A stretch of 64,000 bases of DNA from Pseudomonas sp. A34-9 (GCF_029543085.1 NZ_CP119967.1:6083001-6147000), one strand, 5' to 3'. Positions 53,913-63,784 are shown, counted from the stretch's first letter. Notes: generated by a model not told the origin, from the sequence alone. Program-made: numbers and translations.

Positions 53913-55410
53913 TCGCCTTCGTTACTGGCGGGGCACATTGCTCGGCTTTGGAGTGATCGCCGCCGTGACCGGCATTCAAGCGCTGGCGGATACGGCACTC
54001 AGCGCCTCGGCCAACGCTCCGGCGCCACGCCTGCAATCGCTGTCGGGCCTGCTGCCTGTCGCCGCGCCTTCACGCGCGCTGCACATCAAGGCCTGGAAGA
54101 CACTGAGCGGCAGCAAAGTCTTATTCATTCGCACTACCGAACTGCCGATGTTCGACGTACACGTCAGCTTCGCCGCGGGCAGTGCCCGGGACGGCGATAC
54201 GCCGGGACTCGCCGCCGCCACGTTCAGCATGCTCAGTGAAGGCGTGGCGGGCAAAGACCTCGCCGCCATTGTCGAGACCGTCGACGGTCTGGGTGCCCAG
54301 TTGGAGATGGGCATCGATCATGAGCGCGCCCATCTCGCCCTGCGCAGCTTGAGCGACGCGCGCAAAAGTACCCCGGCGCTGGCGCTGTTCGCGCAAATCC
54401 TAGGCAAACCGTTACTCGCTGAAGAGGCTCTGCCAAGGGTGAAAAACGAGCTGCGCGACAGTCTCATGGCAACCTCGCAGGATGCCGACGATCTGGCGGC
54501 ACTGCGGGCCAAGGCATTGCTTGCCCCGAACAGTCCTTACTCGCGACCGTTCTACGGCACCGATCAGGGACTGCAGGCGCTCACCCGGACCGCCGTGGTT
54601 GATTTCCACCAGCGCTTCTATACCGCCGCTCATGCGCAAATCACCCTGGTCGGCGACCTGACACTGGAACAGGCGAAAGCGATCAGCCTGCAGATCAGTA
54701 ACGAGTTGCCGGTCACACCACCGGGTACACCCGCCACGCCGATGCCCGCGCAGACAACGACCGGCACCGAAATGAGTCTCCATGAGGAACAGACGCTGAC
54801 CCAGACTCACCTGATGCTTGCCCAACCCGGCGTGTCGCGACGGCACCCGGACTATGCGGCGCTATACGCGGCCAACCTGATTTTTGGCGGTACGGCCAAC
54901 AGTCGACTGATGAAAGAACTACGGGAAAAACGCGGGCTGGTGTACGACGTTCATGCGCAAAACGCCGATTGGGCGACGACGGGCCTGATGATGATCACCC
55001 TGCAAGTCAGCCCGTCATTCAGCGCGGGCACGCTGGCCTTGACCCGGTCATTGTTCAGTGACTATCTGCGCGACGGGCCGACTCAACAGGAACTCGATCA
55101 GATCAAGCTGCAAGTGGCCAACATGAGTGCCCTGAACAGCGCCAGCAACCGGCAGATACTCCAGCAACTGGTGGCTATCAATCGCCATGATCTGCCGCTG
55201 GACCTCGATTACACCGTGCAGCAGGTGCAACGCCTGACACTCAAGCAAACCCACGAGGCATTGAACCGGCACCTGAGCGCCGACCAATGGCGCGTGGTGA
55301 CGGTCGGGGCGACCGTCGAGCAACGACCGGTGCCAGCACCATCGGCGCCACCGCCCGACGCTTCATCCGGGAGCATGTGTCGCGCCGCCACAGGCTTTGT
55401 GGCAAGTTAG
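53905..55410 (+). CDS. M16-family peptidase, substrate-binding subunit (pair 2)
   Basis: Paralogue of the gene at 50369, 501 aa. AAGGAGG at 53891-53897 supports the ATG at 53905. An N-terminal signal or anchor (LLGFGVIAAVTGIQALA) is present. HxxEH is absent, while the Arg/Tyr pair is kept in SRLMKELREKRGLVYDVHAQ. The C-terminal tail differs completely from pair 1. With the gene before it, it likely forms a second heterodimeric periplasmic or membrane-bound peptidase of unknown substrate. Confidence 0.88.
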   Translation: MNNRLRYWRGTLLGFGVIAAVTGIQALADTALSASANAPAPRLQSLSGLLPVAAPSRALHIKAWKTLSGSKVLFIRTTELPMFDVHVSFAAGSARDGDTPGLAAATFSMLSEGVAGKDLAAIVETVDGLGAQLEMGIDHERAHLALRSLSDARKSTPALALFAQILGKPLLAEEALPRVKNELRDSLMATSQDADDLAALRAKALLAPNSPYSRPFYGTDQGLQALTRTAVVDFHQRFYTAAHAQITLVGDLTLEQAKAISLQISNELPVTPPGTPATPMPAQTTTGTEMSLHEEQTLTQTHLMLAQPGVSRRHPDYAALYAANLIFGGTANSRLMKELREKRGLVYDVHAQNADWATTGLMMITLQVSPSFSAGTLALTRSLFSDYLRDGPTQQELDQIKLQVANMSALNSASNRQILQQLVAINRHDLPLDLDYTVQQVQRLTLKQTHEALNRHLSADQWRVVTVGATVEQRPVPAPSAPPPDASSGSMCRAATGFVAS

Positions 55411-55420
55411 GTGCTTTCAC

Positions 55421-55459
55421 TGAAAACGGCAGACGCCCGCTGCGCCTGCCGTTTCAAGC
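55421..55459 (+). terminator. Hairpin after the second M16 pair, possible terminator
   Basis: GAAAACGGCAG and CTGCCGTTTC form a stem with one bulge around ACGCCCGCTGCGC. The T run is weak. It lies between the M16 stop codon and the chosen start of the YheT gene, which argues against a longer YheT N-terminus. Confidence 0.4.
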
Positions 55460-55479
55460 ATGACCTGTCGAGATTTGCC

Positions 55480-56487
55480 GTGCCTTCACTGACCCCAGCT
55501 TCCAGCCCCCGCTTTACACCGGCCTTCGGCCTGGGTAATCCCCACCTGCAAACCTTGTGGGGGCCGCTGTGGCGCAAAACCGTGCATATCGAACGTGAAC
55601 GCGAACGCCTGTGGCTTGATGACGGCGATTTCCTCGACCTCGACTGGCACGGTCCGCACAGCGCCGAGGCACCGTTGGTGCTGGTGCTGCATGGCCTGAC
55701 CGGTTCCTCCAATTCGCCTTATGTGGCTGGCATTCAGAAGGCGATGGCTGAGCAAGGCTGGGCCAGTGTCGCGCTGAACTGGCGCGGCTGTTCGGGCGAG
55801 CCGAACCTGTTGCCGCGCAGTTATCACTCCGGCGCCAGCGAAGACCTCGCCGAAGCCATTCGCCACCTGCGCGCCAAACGCCCGCTGGCGCCGCTGTATG
55901 CCGTCGGTTATTCGCTGGGGGGCAACGTATTGCTCAAGCATCTGGGCGAAACCGGCAGCGCCAGCGGTGTGCTCGGCGCGGTGGCCGTGTCGGTGCCATT
56001 CCGCCTCGATCAATGCGCCGACCGCATCGGCCAAGGATTTTCCAGGGTCTATCAGGCGCACTTCATGCGCGAGATGGTCGCCTACATCAAAAACAAACAG
56101 CGGCAGTTTCAGCACGATGGGCGTGAAGACGGCCTCGCCGCGCTGGCCGCCCTCGGCTCGCTGGAGAACATGCGCACCTTCTGGGATTTCGATGGCCGGG
56201 TGACCGCGCCGTTGCATGGGTTCGAGGATGCCGAAGACTACTATCGCCGTGCCTCGAGCCGCTATTTCCTCGGCGAGATCCGCACGCCGACCCTGATCAT
56301 TCAGGCGGCGGACGATCCATTCGTGTTCCCGCACAGCTTGCCGCAGGCCAGTGAGCTGTCGGCGTCGACGGCCTTCGAGTTGCAGGCTCGCGGCGGACAC
56401 GTCGGCTTCGTCGACGGCTCGCTGCGTCAGCCGGGTTATTACCTGGAACGCCGCATCCCGCAGTGGCTGGCCCGCGTGCCTGCATGA
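55480..56487 (+). CDS. YheT-family alpha/beta hydrolase
   Basis: Serine hydrolase of 335 aa in the YheT/EMB8 family. The nucleophile elbow is GYSLGGNVLL, the Asp is near AADDPFVFP, and the His is in GGHVGFVDG. HLQTLWGPLWRK and LVLHGLTGSSNSPY are family blocks. The GTG at 55480 starts PSLTPASSPRFTPAFGLGNP; an upstream GTG (55411) would include the hairpin. Substrate unknown, probably an ester or lipid. Its stop overlaps the AraC gene start as ATGA. Confidence 0.88.
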   Translation: MPSLTPASSPRFTPAFGLGNPHLQTLWGPLWRKTVHIERERERLWLDDGDFLDLDWHGPHSAEAPLVLVLHGLTGSSNSPYVAGIQKAMAEQGWASVALNWRGCSGEPNLLPRSYHSGASEDLAEAIRHLRAKRPLAPLYAVGYSLGGNVLLKHLGETGSASGVLGAVAVSVPFRLDQCADRIGQGFSRVYQAHFMREMVAYIKNKQRQFQHDGREDGLAALAALGSLENMRTFWDFDGRVTAPLHGFEDAEDYYRRASSRYFLGEIRTPTLIIQAADDPFVFPHSLPQASELSASTAFELQARGGHVGFVDGSLRQPGYYLERRIPQWLARVPA

Positions 56488-57314
56488 GCGATCGGGGCGA
56501 GTCGATCCGCTTCTGGCAAACCGCGCCGCTGGCCGGGATCGAGTTGTTGTCAGCGCGCTACATCGAGCATCGCTTCGCCCCGCATGTCCACGACGGATTC
56601 GTGATCGGCATGATCATGGCCGGCGCCCAGCGTTATCGCTATCGCGGCGCCGAGCATCTGGCCGGCAGCGGCACGCTGGTGTTGATCAATCCGGACGAAT
56701 TGCATACCGGTCACAAAGGCACTGAGGACGGTTGGCTGTATCGGGCGTTTTATCCCGATACTTCACAGATCGTTTCGCTGGTGGATGAACTGGAGCTGTC
56801 CACCACAAACCTGCCGGCGTTCGGCGCCACGCTGTATCGCGATGCAGATCTGGTCAACGGGTTCGCGCAATTGCATCGTTTGCTCGAAAGCCCGGCCACC
56901 GCGCTGCAACAGCAGACGGTGTGGCGCGAGATGATGTTGCTGCTGTTGCAGCGCCATGCGGCAGTGCCGGTGCCCGGTCGAGCCGGTAAGGAACACCGCG
57001 CGGTGCTGCTGGGCAAAGAACTGTTGCACGCACAACTGGCAGCGCCACCGTCACTTGAGGAGCTGGCGGCAGCGGTCAATCTGTCGCCCTTCCATTTCGC
57101 CCGGGTATTCCGCCGCGCGACCGGCATGCCGCCGCATACCTGGCTGATGCAACAGCGCATCGCCCAGGCCCGCGCACTCCTGCAGCACGGCTGCTTGCCG
57201 GTGGAAGTCGCCACGCAACTGGGCTTTGCCGATCAGAGCCATTTGAGCCGGCAGTTCAAGCAGGCTTATGGCGTCGGGCCCGCCGCGTACCGTAGCGCCC
57301 GGATAGAAAGCTAA
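56484..57314 (+). CDS. AraC-family transcriptional regulator
   Basis: Regulator of 276 aa with an N-terminal cupin-like sensing domain (HRFAPHVHDGFVIGMIMAGA) and two C-terminal helix-turn-helix motifs: SLEELAAAVNLSPFHFARVF and LPVEVATQLGFADQSHLSRQ. It starts in a four-base overlap with the YheT gene. Target genes are unknown; in similar proteins a transporter or amino-acid exporter is often controlled, but none is adjacent. Confidence 0.88.
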   Translation: MSDRGESIRFWQTAPLAGIELLSARYIEHRFAPHVHDGFVIGMIMAGAQRYRYRGAEHLAGSGTLVLINPDELHTGHKGTEDGWLYRAFYPDTSQIVSLVDELELSTTNLPAFGATLYRDADLVNGFAQLHRLLESPATALQQQTVWREMMLLLLQRHAAVPVPGRAGKEHRAVLLGKELLHAQLAAPPSLEELAAAVNLSPFHFARVFRRATGMPPHTWLMQQRIAQARALLQHGCLPVEVATQLGFADQSHLSRQFKQAYGVGPAAYRSARIES

Positions 57315-57390
57315 AAGATCGCAGCCTTCGGCAGCTCCTGCAGGGAAATGCATTCCAATGCAGGGGCTGCCAAAGGCTGCGATCTTTTGA
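57312..57390. repeat. REP-type inverted pair (family B), diverged right arm
   Basis: AAAAGATCGCAGCCTTCGGC at the left, and a right arm with two changes (GCAGGGGCTGCCAAAGGCTG). It begins inside the stop codon region of the AraC gene and ends just before the convergent sulfurtransferase stop. Confidence 0.82.
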
Positions 57391-57392
57391 TC

Positions 57393-58247
57393 TTATTCGC
57401 CGGTGGCAATACCGCGCGAAGGCTCGTTGATCCACTCACTCCACGATCCGGCATACAACGCAGCCAACGGATAACCCGCCAGGCACAATGCAAACAGGTT
57501 GTGACACGCCGTCACGCCGGACCCGCAATACGCAACCAGATCCGCAGGCGAACGCTCACCGAGCTTCGCGGCAAAACGCTGCTTGAGTTGATCCGCCGGC
57601 AGGAATCGCCCATCGCTGCCGAGGTTGTCAGTGAAGGCCGCACATTGCGCACCTGGAATATGCCCGGCAACTGGATCAATCGGCTCGACCTCGCCTTTGA
57701 AACGCGGCAAAGCCCGGGCATCGATCAACGTCAGTGCCGGTTGACCCAGCCGCTGTTGCAGTTGCTCGGCGCTGAGCAGCAAGCTCATGTCCGGCTGGCC
57801 ACTGAAATGGCCCGTGGTGGTGGTCGGCGCATCCAGACTCAACGGCAAACCCGCCGCATGCCAGGCCTTGAGTCCGCCATCGAGAATGAACACGCCGTCA
57901 CGCTTGCCCAGCCATGCCAGCAACCACCACGCCCGCGCGGCGTAGGCACCGGGGCCGTCGTCATAAAGCACCACATCGCTGTCATTGTTGATGCCCCACG
58001 CTTGCAGACGCTCGTTCAGCGCTGCCGGATCCGGTAGCGGATGCCGACCGGTCACGCCTTTGACCACTTTGCCGCTGAGGTCACGTTCAAGATCGGCGAA
58101 GCTCGCCCCGGCAATGTGCCCTTCGGCATAGCTGCGCTGACCGTAGTCCGGGTCTTCGAGGGCAAAACGACAATCGAGAATCACCAGCCCCGGCTGCGCC
58201 TTGCGGGCATCCAGTGCTTCGGGGCTGATCAGTTGCGCAATCGGCAT
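57393..58247 (-). CDS. sseA: 3-mercaptopyruvate/thiosulfate sulfurtransferase
   Basis: Two-domain rhodanese of 284 aa. The N-terminal domain is inactive (LVILDCRFALEDPDYGQRSY), and the C-terminal domain has the catalytic loop YCGSGVTACHN. The CGSGVTAC form is typical of mercaptopyruvate-preferring enzymes. It transfers sulfur to cyanide or thiols. It lies convergent with the AraC gene and upstream of laoR on the same strand, 33 bases apart in the reverse order, so it could be read through from laoR. Confidence 0.9.
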   Translation of the reverse strand: MPIAQLISPEALDARKAQPGLVILDCRFALEDPDYGQRSYAEGHIAGASFADLERDLSGKVVKGVTGRHPLPDPAALNERLQAWGINNDSDVVLYDDGPGAYAARAWWLLAWLGKRDGVFILDGGLKAWHAAGLPLSLDAPTTTTGHFSGQPDMSLLLSAEQLQQRLGQPALTLIDARALPRFKGEVEPIDPVAGHIPGAQCAAFTDNLGSDGRFLPADQLKQRFAAKLGERSPADLVAYCGSGVTACHNLFALCLAGYPLAALYAGSWSEWINEPSRGIATGE

Positions 58248-58279
58248 AACGGGCTCCTGGGGGATTTCAACAGAACGGT

Positions 58280-58951
58280 TTATTTCACGTCTTCAAGGGC
58301 CTGGGCCAGCGGCACGTAGAACTCCTCGAACAACGCGTTGACCTCGTCTCGCGCCTGCTCGGTGACAAACCCGGCTTCCAGCACCAGCACCTGATACACG
58401 CCACGTTTAATGGCTTGCTCACTGAGGTGGTTGGAGTTTTCGCGGGTGGTGCACAGGAAGCGCACCCAGGATGTCAGGATGATCCAGGCATTGAGGGTCA
58501 GGGATTCGATCTGCACACGATCCATATCCAGGATTCCGGCAGCAACAAAACCTTCGTAGATCGCTGCGCCCTGAATCACGCAGCGCTGGGAAAATCGCCG
58601 ATAACGGGCGGCCAGCTCCGGATCGCTGTCGAGCAGATGCTCGAGATCGCGGTGCAGAAAGCGGTAGCGCCACATCGCCGAGAGCAGTTCCTTGAGATAG
58701 AAACGCTTGTCCTCGACTGTTGCCGCGCGCCCCTGCGGCGGGCGCAGAAAGCTGTCGACCAGGCTTTCGTACTCACTGAACAACACGGCGATGATCGCCT
58801 GCTTGTTAGGGAAGTGGTAGTACAGGTTGCCCGGAGAAATCTCCATGTGGGCGGCAATGTGATTGGTGCTGATACTGCGCTCGCCCTGCTGATTGAACAG
58901 TTCGAGGCTGTTGAGCACGATACGCTCGCTGGTTTTTATTCGTGGGGCCAT
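58280..58951 (-). CDS. laoR: TetR-family repressor, LaoR-like
   Basis: TetR regulator of 223 aa. The DNA-binding domain reads SERIVLNSLELFNQQGERSI, then ISTNHIAAHMEISPGNLYYHF at residues 28-47. The remaining helices form the ligand pocket. It is divergent from the aldehyde dehydrogenase gene, and a dyad lies between them at 59041-59068. In P. aeruginosa the same arrangement (PA0364-PA0367, from memory) is the laoABCR system for long-chain alcohols, with LaoR as repressor. Confidence 0.85.
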   Translation of the reverse strand: MAPRIKTSERIVLNSLELFNQQGERSISTNHIAAHMEISPGNLYYHFPNKQAIIAVLFSEYESLVDSFLRPPQGRAATVEDKRFYLKELLSAMWRYRFLHRDLEHLLDSDPELAARYRRFSQRCVIQGAAIYEGFVAAGILDMDRVQIESLTLNAWIILTSWVRFLCTTRENSNHLSEQAIKRGVYQVLVLEAGFVTEQARDEVNALFEEFYVPLAQALEDVK

Positions 58952-59037
58952 GGCTTGAGCTTTAATTCAGAGTGCGTTGAGGGGCATCTTACGACCTAAC
59001 CGGAAATGGATAAAACACTGCTGTGCAAGGAAGTCAT

Positions 59038-59066
59038 TTGACTTTCTAGAGCATAGACTCTAAAAA
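59038..59066 (+). promoter_or_regulatory. Predicted promoter of laoCBA
   Basis: TTGACT (59038-59043), 17 bases, and TAAAAA (59061-59066) stand about 30 bases before the laoC ATG. The TetR-type dyad at 59041-59068 covers it almost entirely. Confidence 0.45.
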
Positions 59067-59068
59067 GT
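59041..59068. promoter_or_regulatory. Candidate LaoR operator
   Basis: ACTTTCTAGAG, six bases, then CTCTAAAAAGT: ten of eleven positions are symmetric. Its size fits a TetR dimer site. It overlaps the putative -35 and -10 elements of laoC, consistent with repression. Confidence 0.55.
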
Positions 59069-59097
59069 TCATCATTACAATAAATCCGGAGCAGACC

Positions 59098-60528
59098 ATG
59101 ACTGCCGACATTGCTTACCTGCAAACGCTGCAACAACCGCTGGCAGAGCTGGACCGGTTGTTCGAGGCACAGCGGGCCGCGTATGCCGCGAACCCGATGC
59201 CACCCGCCGCCCAGCGCCAGCAATGGCTCAAAGCGCTGAGCGATTTGCTGAGTAACGAGCGTCAGGCATTGATCGAGGCGATCAGCTCCGATTTCAGTCA
59301 TCGCAGCGCCGATGAAACCCTGCTCGCCGAGCTGATGCCGAGCTTGCACGGCATTCATTACGCCAGCCGTCACCTCAAAGGCTGGATGAAAGCTTCGCGG
59401 CGCAAGGTCGGTATTGCGTTCCAGCCAGCGTCGGCGAAAGTGGTGTATCAGCCTCTGGGCGTAGTCGGCGTCATCGTGCCGTGGAATTACCCGCTGTATC
59501 TGGCGGTCGGCCCGCTGGTCGGCGCCTTGGCGGCAGGCAATCGAGTGATGCTCAAACTCAGTGAATCGACCCCGGCCACCGGCTTGTTGATGAAAGCGTT
59601 GCTGGCGAGAATTTTCCCCGAAGACCTGGTCTGCGTGGTGCTCGGTGAAGCCGACATCGGCGTGGCGTTCTCCCGCCTGCGCTTCGATCACTTGCTGTTT
59701 ACCGGCGCCACCAGCATCGGTAAACACGTGATGCGCGCCGCCGCCGAAAACCTGACCCCGGTGACACTCGAACTGGGCGGCAAGTCGCCGGCTATCGTCT
59801 CCCGCGATGTGCCGCTCAAGGATGCTGCCGAGCGCATCGCCTTCGGTAAAACCCTCAACGCCGGCCAGACCTGTGTCGCCCCGGATTACGTACTGGTCCC
59901 GGAAGAGCGTGTGGGTGCTTTCGTCGAAGCCTATCGCCAGGCCGTGCAGGGTTTTTACCCGACACTGACCGACAATCCGGACTACACGGCGATCATCAAC
60001 GAACGCCAACTGGCGCGGCTCAACGGCTACGTAAGCGACGCCACGAGCAAGGGCGCGCTGCTGATTCCGCTGTTCGAGCAGGGTCAGGGCCGGCGCATGC
60101 CGCACAGCGTGCTGCTGAATGTCAGCGACGAGATGACGGTGATGCAGGACGAAATCTTCGGGCCGCTGCTGCCGATAGTGCCGTATCAGGATCTGGAGCA
60201 GGCATTCGCTTACATCAATCAGAGGCCACGTCCTCTGGCTCTTTACTACTTTGGCTACGACAAACGCGAACAGACCCGCGTGCTGCACGAAACCCATTCC
60301 GGCGGTGTGTGCCTGAACGACACGTTGCTGCATGTGGCTCAGGACGACATGCCGTTCGGCGGCATCGGCGCTTCGGGCATGGGCCACTACCACGGTCACG
60401 AAGGTTTCCTGACCTTCAGCAAAGCCAAGGGCGTGCTGATTAAACAGCGGTTCAACGCAGCCAGACTGATTTACCCGCCCTACGGCACATCGATGCAGAA
60501 ACTGATCCAGAAGCTGTTCATTCGCTAA
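59098..60528 (+). CDS. laoC: Aldehyde dehydrogenase, LaoC-like (coniferyl aldehyde dehydrogenase family)
   Basis: NAD(P)-dependent aldehyde dehydrogenase of 476 aa. The catalytic Cys is in GKTLNAGQTCVAPDYV and the general-base Glu in VTLELGGKSPAIV; the cofactor region reads VGVIVPWNYPLYL. The C-terminus is hydrophobic and basic (LIYPPYGTSMQKLIQKLFIR), as in fatty aldehyde dehydrogenases that touch membranes. Automated labels often say coniferyl aldehyde dehydrogenase. Context with laoB and laoA suggests long-chain aldehydes as substrate. Confidence 0.88.
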   Translation: MTADIAYLQTLQQPLAELDRLFEAQRAAYAANPMPPAAQRQQWLKALSDLLSNERQALIEAISSDFSHRSADETLLAELMPSLHGIHYASRHLKGWMKASRRKVGIAFQPASAKVVYQPLGVVGVIVPWNYPLYLAVGPLVGALAAGNRVMLKLSESTPATGLLMKALLARIFPEDLVCVVLGEADIGVAFSRLRFDHLLFTGATSIGKHVMRAAAENLTPVTLELGGKSPAIVSRDVPLKDAAERIAFGKTLNAGQTCVAPDYVLVPEERVGAFVEAYRQAVQGFYPTLTDNPDYTAIINERQLARLNGYVSDATSKGALLIPLFEQGQGRRMPHSVLLNVSDEMTVMQDEIFGPLLPIVPYQDLEQAFAYINQRPRPLALYYFGYDKREQTRVLHETHSGGVCLNDTLLHVAQDDMPFGGIGASGMGHYHGHEGFLTFSKAKGVLIKQRFNAARLIYPPYGTSMQKLIQKLFIR

Positions 60529-60557
60529 ACATTCGTCACCGCCGGGTAATAAAAATA

Positions 60558-61103
60558 ATGCACCCAAGCCTGACCGAAACACCTGCACTGTCACGCCGTG
60601 GCCTGCTGAAATTCAGCCTTGGCGCCACGGCATTCCTCGCCACCGCCGGACTCGGCGCCAGCCTCAGCGGCTGCTCGTCGAGCGTCGCGGCCGACGGTTT
60701 TGTGGCGTTGCGCGACGGCGACCTGCTGTTTTTGCGCGCCCTGATTCCGGTGATGCTCGACGGCGCCGTGGCGGCCGAGAAAATGCCCGACGCCGTTGCT
60801 GGCACACTCAAGTCGCTGGACGACAGCCTCAATCACCTGTCGCCAGAAATGCTCAAACTCACCCGGCAGCTGTTCGACGTTCTCGGCATGGCGGTGACGC
60901 GCGGGCCACTCACCGGGATCTGGGGCAGTTGGGAAAATGCCAGCCCCGAGGCGATGCGGCATTTTCTTGATCGCTGGGAAAACAGCTCGTTGAGCCTGCT
61001 GCGCATGGGGCATAGCTCGCTGCAGCAGATGGTGATGATGGCCTGGTACACCCGCGCAGAATCCTGGGCGCATTGCGGTTATCCCGGCCCACCCACCGTT
61101 TGA
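60558..61103 (+). CDS. laoB: Tat-signal protein, LaoB-like accessory subunit
   Basis: Small exported protein of 181 aa. The N-terminus carries a twin-arginine motif (SRRGLLKFS) and a hydrophobic stretch ending in LSGCSS, which looks like a lipobox, so it may be a Tat-exported lipoprotein. No enzyme motif is seen. Small proteins of this kind accompany GMC dehydrogenases (gluconate-2-dehydrogenase subunit 3 type). LaoB is reported as needed for alcohol oxidation in P. aeruginosa. It lies 30 bases after laoC. Confidence 0.8.
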   Translation: MHPSLTETPALSRRGLLKFSLGATAFLATAGLGASLSGCSSSVAADGFVALRDGDLLFLRALIPVMLDGAVAAEKMPDAVAGTLKSLDDSLNHLSPEMLKLTRQLFDVLGMAVTRGPLTGIWGSWENASPEAMRHFLDRWENSSLSLLRMGHSSLQQMVMMAWYTRAESWAHCGYPGPPTV

Positions 61104-61119
61104 GATCGGCGTCGCGACC

Positions 61120-61146
61120 TTCGCGAGCAGGCTCGCTCCCACAGGG
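61120..61146. repeat. Single REP element (family A)
   Basis: TTCGCGAGCAGGCTCGCTCC followed by CACAGGGG, without a facing partner. It sits between laoB and laoA inside the operon. Confidence 0.75.
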
Positions 61147-61194
61147 GCCAGCCGCCACACCCTGCATCCAAAAATAATAAAGAGAACCTGATCG

Positions 61195-62790
61195 ATGCCC
61201 GTACCCGACCCGTTCCGCGAAGGCCTCGCCCGAGGCTGGAAAACCTACAACGGCGCACAACTGACCGACGACCTGATCCTGGAAGCCGACGTGGCGATCA
61301 TCGGCAGCGGCGCCGGTGGCGGCACCACGGCGGAAATCCTTAGTGCTGCCGGCTACAAAGTCCTGCTGATCGAAGAAGGCCCGCTGAAAACCAGCTCCGA
61401 TTTCAAAATGCTTGAAGACCAGGCCTACAGCAGTCTTTATCAGGAAGGCATCGGCCGCATGAGCAAGGACGGTGCGATCACCATCCTCCAGGGGCGCGCG
61501 GTCGGCGGCACCACGCTGATCAACTGGACATCGAGCTTTCGCACCCCGGAACCGACCCTCGAACACTGGGCCAGGGAACACAACGTCAAAGGCCACAGCC
61601 CCGCCGAGATGGCGCCGTGGTTCGAGAAAATGGAACAGCGCCTCGGCGTTGCAGCGTGGATGGTGCCACCCAACGCCAACAACGACGTGATCCGCAAAGG
61701 CTGCGAGCAACTTGGCTATAGCTGGCACGTGATCCCGCGTAACGTGCGCGGCTGCTGGAACCTCGGCTATTGCGGTATGGGCTGTCCGACCAACGCCAAG
61801 CAATCGATGATGGTCACGACCATTCCGGCGACGCTGGAAAAGGGCGGCGAACTGCTTTATCTGGCCCGAGCGGAGAAACTGCTGATCAGCGGCGACAAGG
61901 TCACTGGCCTGCAATGCGTGGCGATGGACGAACGCTGCGTCGCGCCGACCGGACGCAAAATCACGATCAAGGCAAAGCATTATGTGTTGGCCGGCGGCGG
62001 CATCAACAGCCCGGCGCTGTTGCTGCGATCGGACGCCCCGGATCCGCATAAAAATTTGGGTAAACGTACCTTTCTGCACCCGGTGAACATGTCCGCCGCG
62101 CGCTTCGACGAAGTCATCAACCCGTTTTACGGGGCGCCGCAGTCGATCTATTCCGACCATTTCCAATGGAAGGACGGCACCAGCGGACCGATGGCTTTCA
62201 AACTTGAAGTACCACCGCTGCATCCGGCACTGGCAGCCACGCTGCTCGGCGGCTTTGGTGAGGAAAGTGCACAACACATGGCTGACCTGCCGCACACCCA
62301 CGCCATGCTGGCCTTGCTGCGCGACGGTTTTCATCCGGACAGCACGGGCGGTGCAGTCGAGTTGCGGGGCGATGGTTCGCCGGTGCTCGACTATCAGGTT
62401 TCGCCCTACGCCTGGGAAGGCCTGCGCCGGGCCTTTCATGTCATGGCCGAAATCCAGTTCGCCGGCGGCGCAAAAGCGGTGATGCCGATGCACGCCGATG
62501 CCCGTTACGTGAAAACCCTGGCCGAAGCCCGCACCCTGATCGATGGTTTGAGCCTCGAGCTGTACCGTACACGGCTCGGCAGCGCCCACGTCATGGGCGG
62601 CTGCGCGATGGGCGAAGACCCGAAAAGCGCGGTCACCGACAGTCTCGGCCGGCATCATCAACTGGCTAATCTGTCGATCCATGACGGCTCACTGTTCCCC
62701 ACCAGCATCGGCGCCAACCCGCAGCTGTCGGTGTATGGCCTGACCGCGCAACTGGCGACATCCCTCGCCGATCGGCTGAGAAACCCGTGA
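61195..62790 (+). CDS. laoA: GMC-family oxidoreductase, LaoA-like long-chain alcohol dehydrogenase
   Basis: FAD enzyme of 531 aa. The dinucleotide motif is VAIIGSGAGGGTTAEIL near residue 32, followed by QGRAVGGTTLINWTSSFRTP (GMC signature 1). The C-terminal part has GSAHVMGGCAMGEDPKSAV and PTSIGANPQLSVYGL with the catalytic His/Asn region. It has no signal peptide of its own; export by hitch-hiking on LaoB is possible. It probably oxidises long-chain alcohols to aldehydes for LaoC. Confidence 0.87.
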   Translation: MPVPDPFREGLARGWKTYNGAQLTDDLILEADVAIIGSGAGGGTTAEILSAAGYKVLLIEEGPLKTSSDFKMLEDQAYSSLYQEGIGRMSKDGAITILQGRAVGGTTLINWTSSFRTPEPTLEHWAREHNVKGHSPAEMAPWFEKMEQRLGVAAWMVPPNANNDVIRKGCEQLGYSWHVIPRNVRGCWNLGYCGMGCPTNAKQSMMVTTIPATLEKGGELLYLARAEKLLISGDKVTGLQCVAMDERCVAPTGRKITIKAKHYVLAGGGINSPALLLRSDAPDPHKNLGKRTFLHPVNMSAARFDEVINPFYGAPQSIYSDHFQWKDGTSGPMAFKLEVPPLHPALAATLLGGFGEESAQHMADLPHTHAMLALLRDGFHPDSTGGAVELRGDGSPVLDYQVSPYAWEGLRRAFHVMAEIQFAGGAKAVMPMHADARYVKTLAEARTLIDGLSLELYRTRLGSAHVMGGCAMGEDPKSAVTDSLGRHHQLANLSIHDGSLFPTSIGANPQLSVYGLTAQLATSLADRLRNP

Positions 62791-62818
62791 AAAAACCGAT
62801 TATTGCCATCGTCTATAG

Positions 62819-63385
<567 letters not shown>

Positions 63386-63396
63386 AAGCTGCCGCA

Positions 63397-63431
63397 GGCT
63401 GCGATCTTTTGCTTTTAAAAGATTGCAGTCT
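63397..63431. repeat. Degenerate family-B palindrome, possible coaD terminator
   Basis: CTGCGATCTTTT and AAAAGATTGCAG pair around GCTTTT with one wobble. It looks like a decayed family-B REP element and starts 11 bases after the coaD stop. Convergent use as terminator is plausible. Confidence 0.5.
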
Positions 63432-63493
63432 CGTGCCCTTGATCGCAGCAACGTGCACTGCGCCCGCCAATGCGGCACAATTGCGCGCATTGA

Positions 63494-63784
<291 letters not shown>

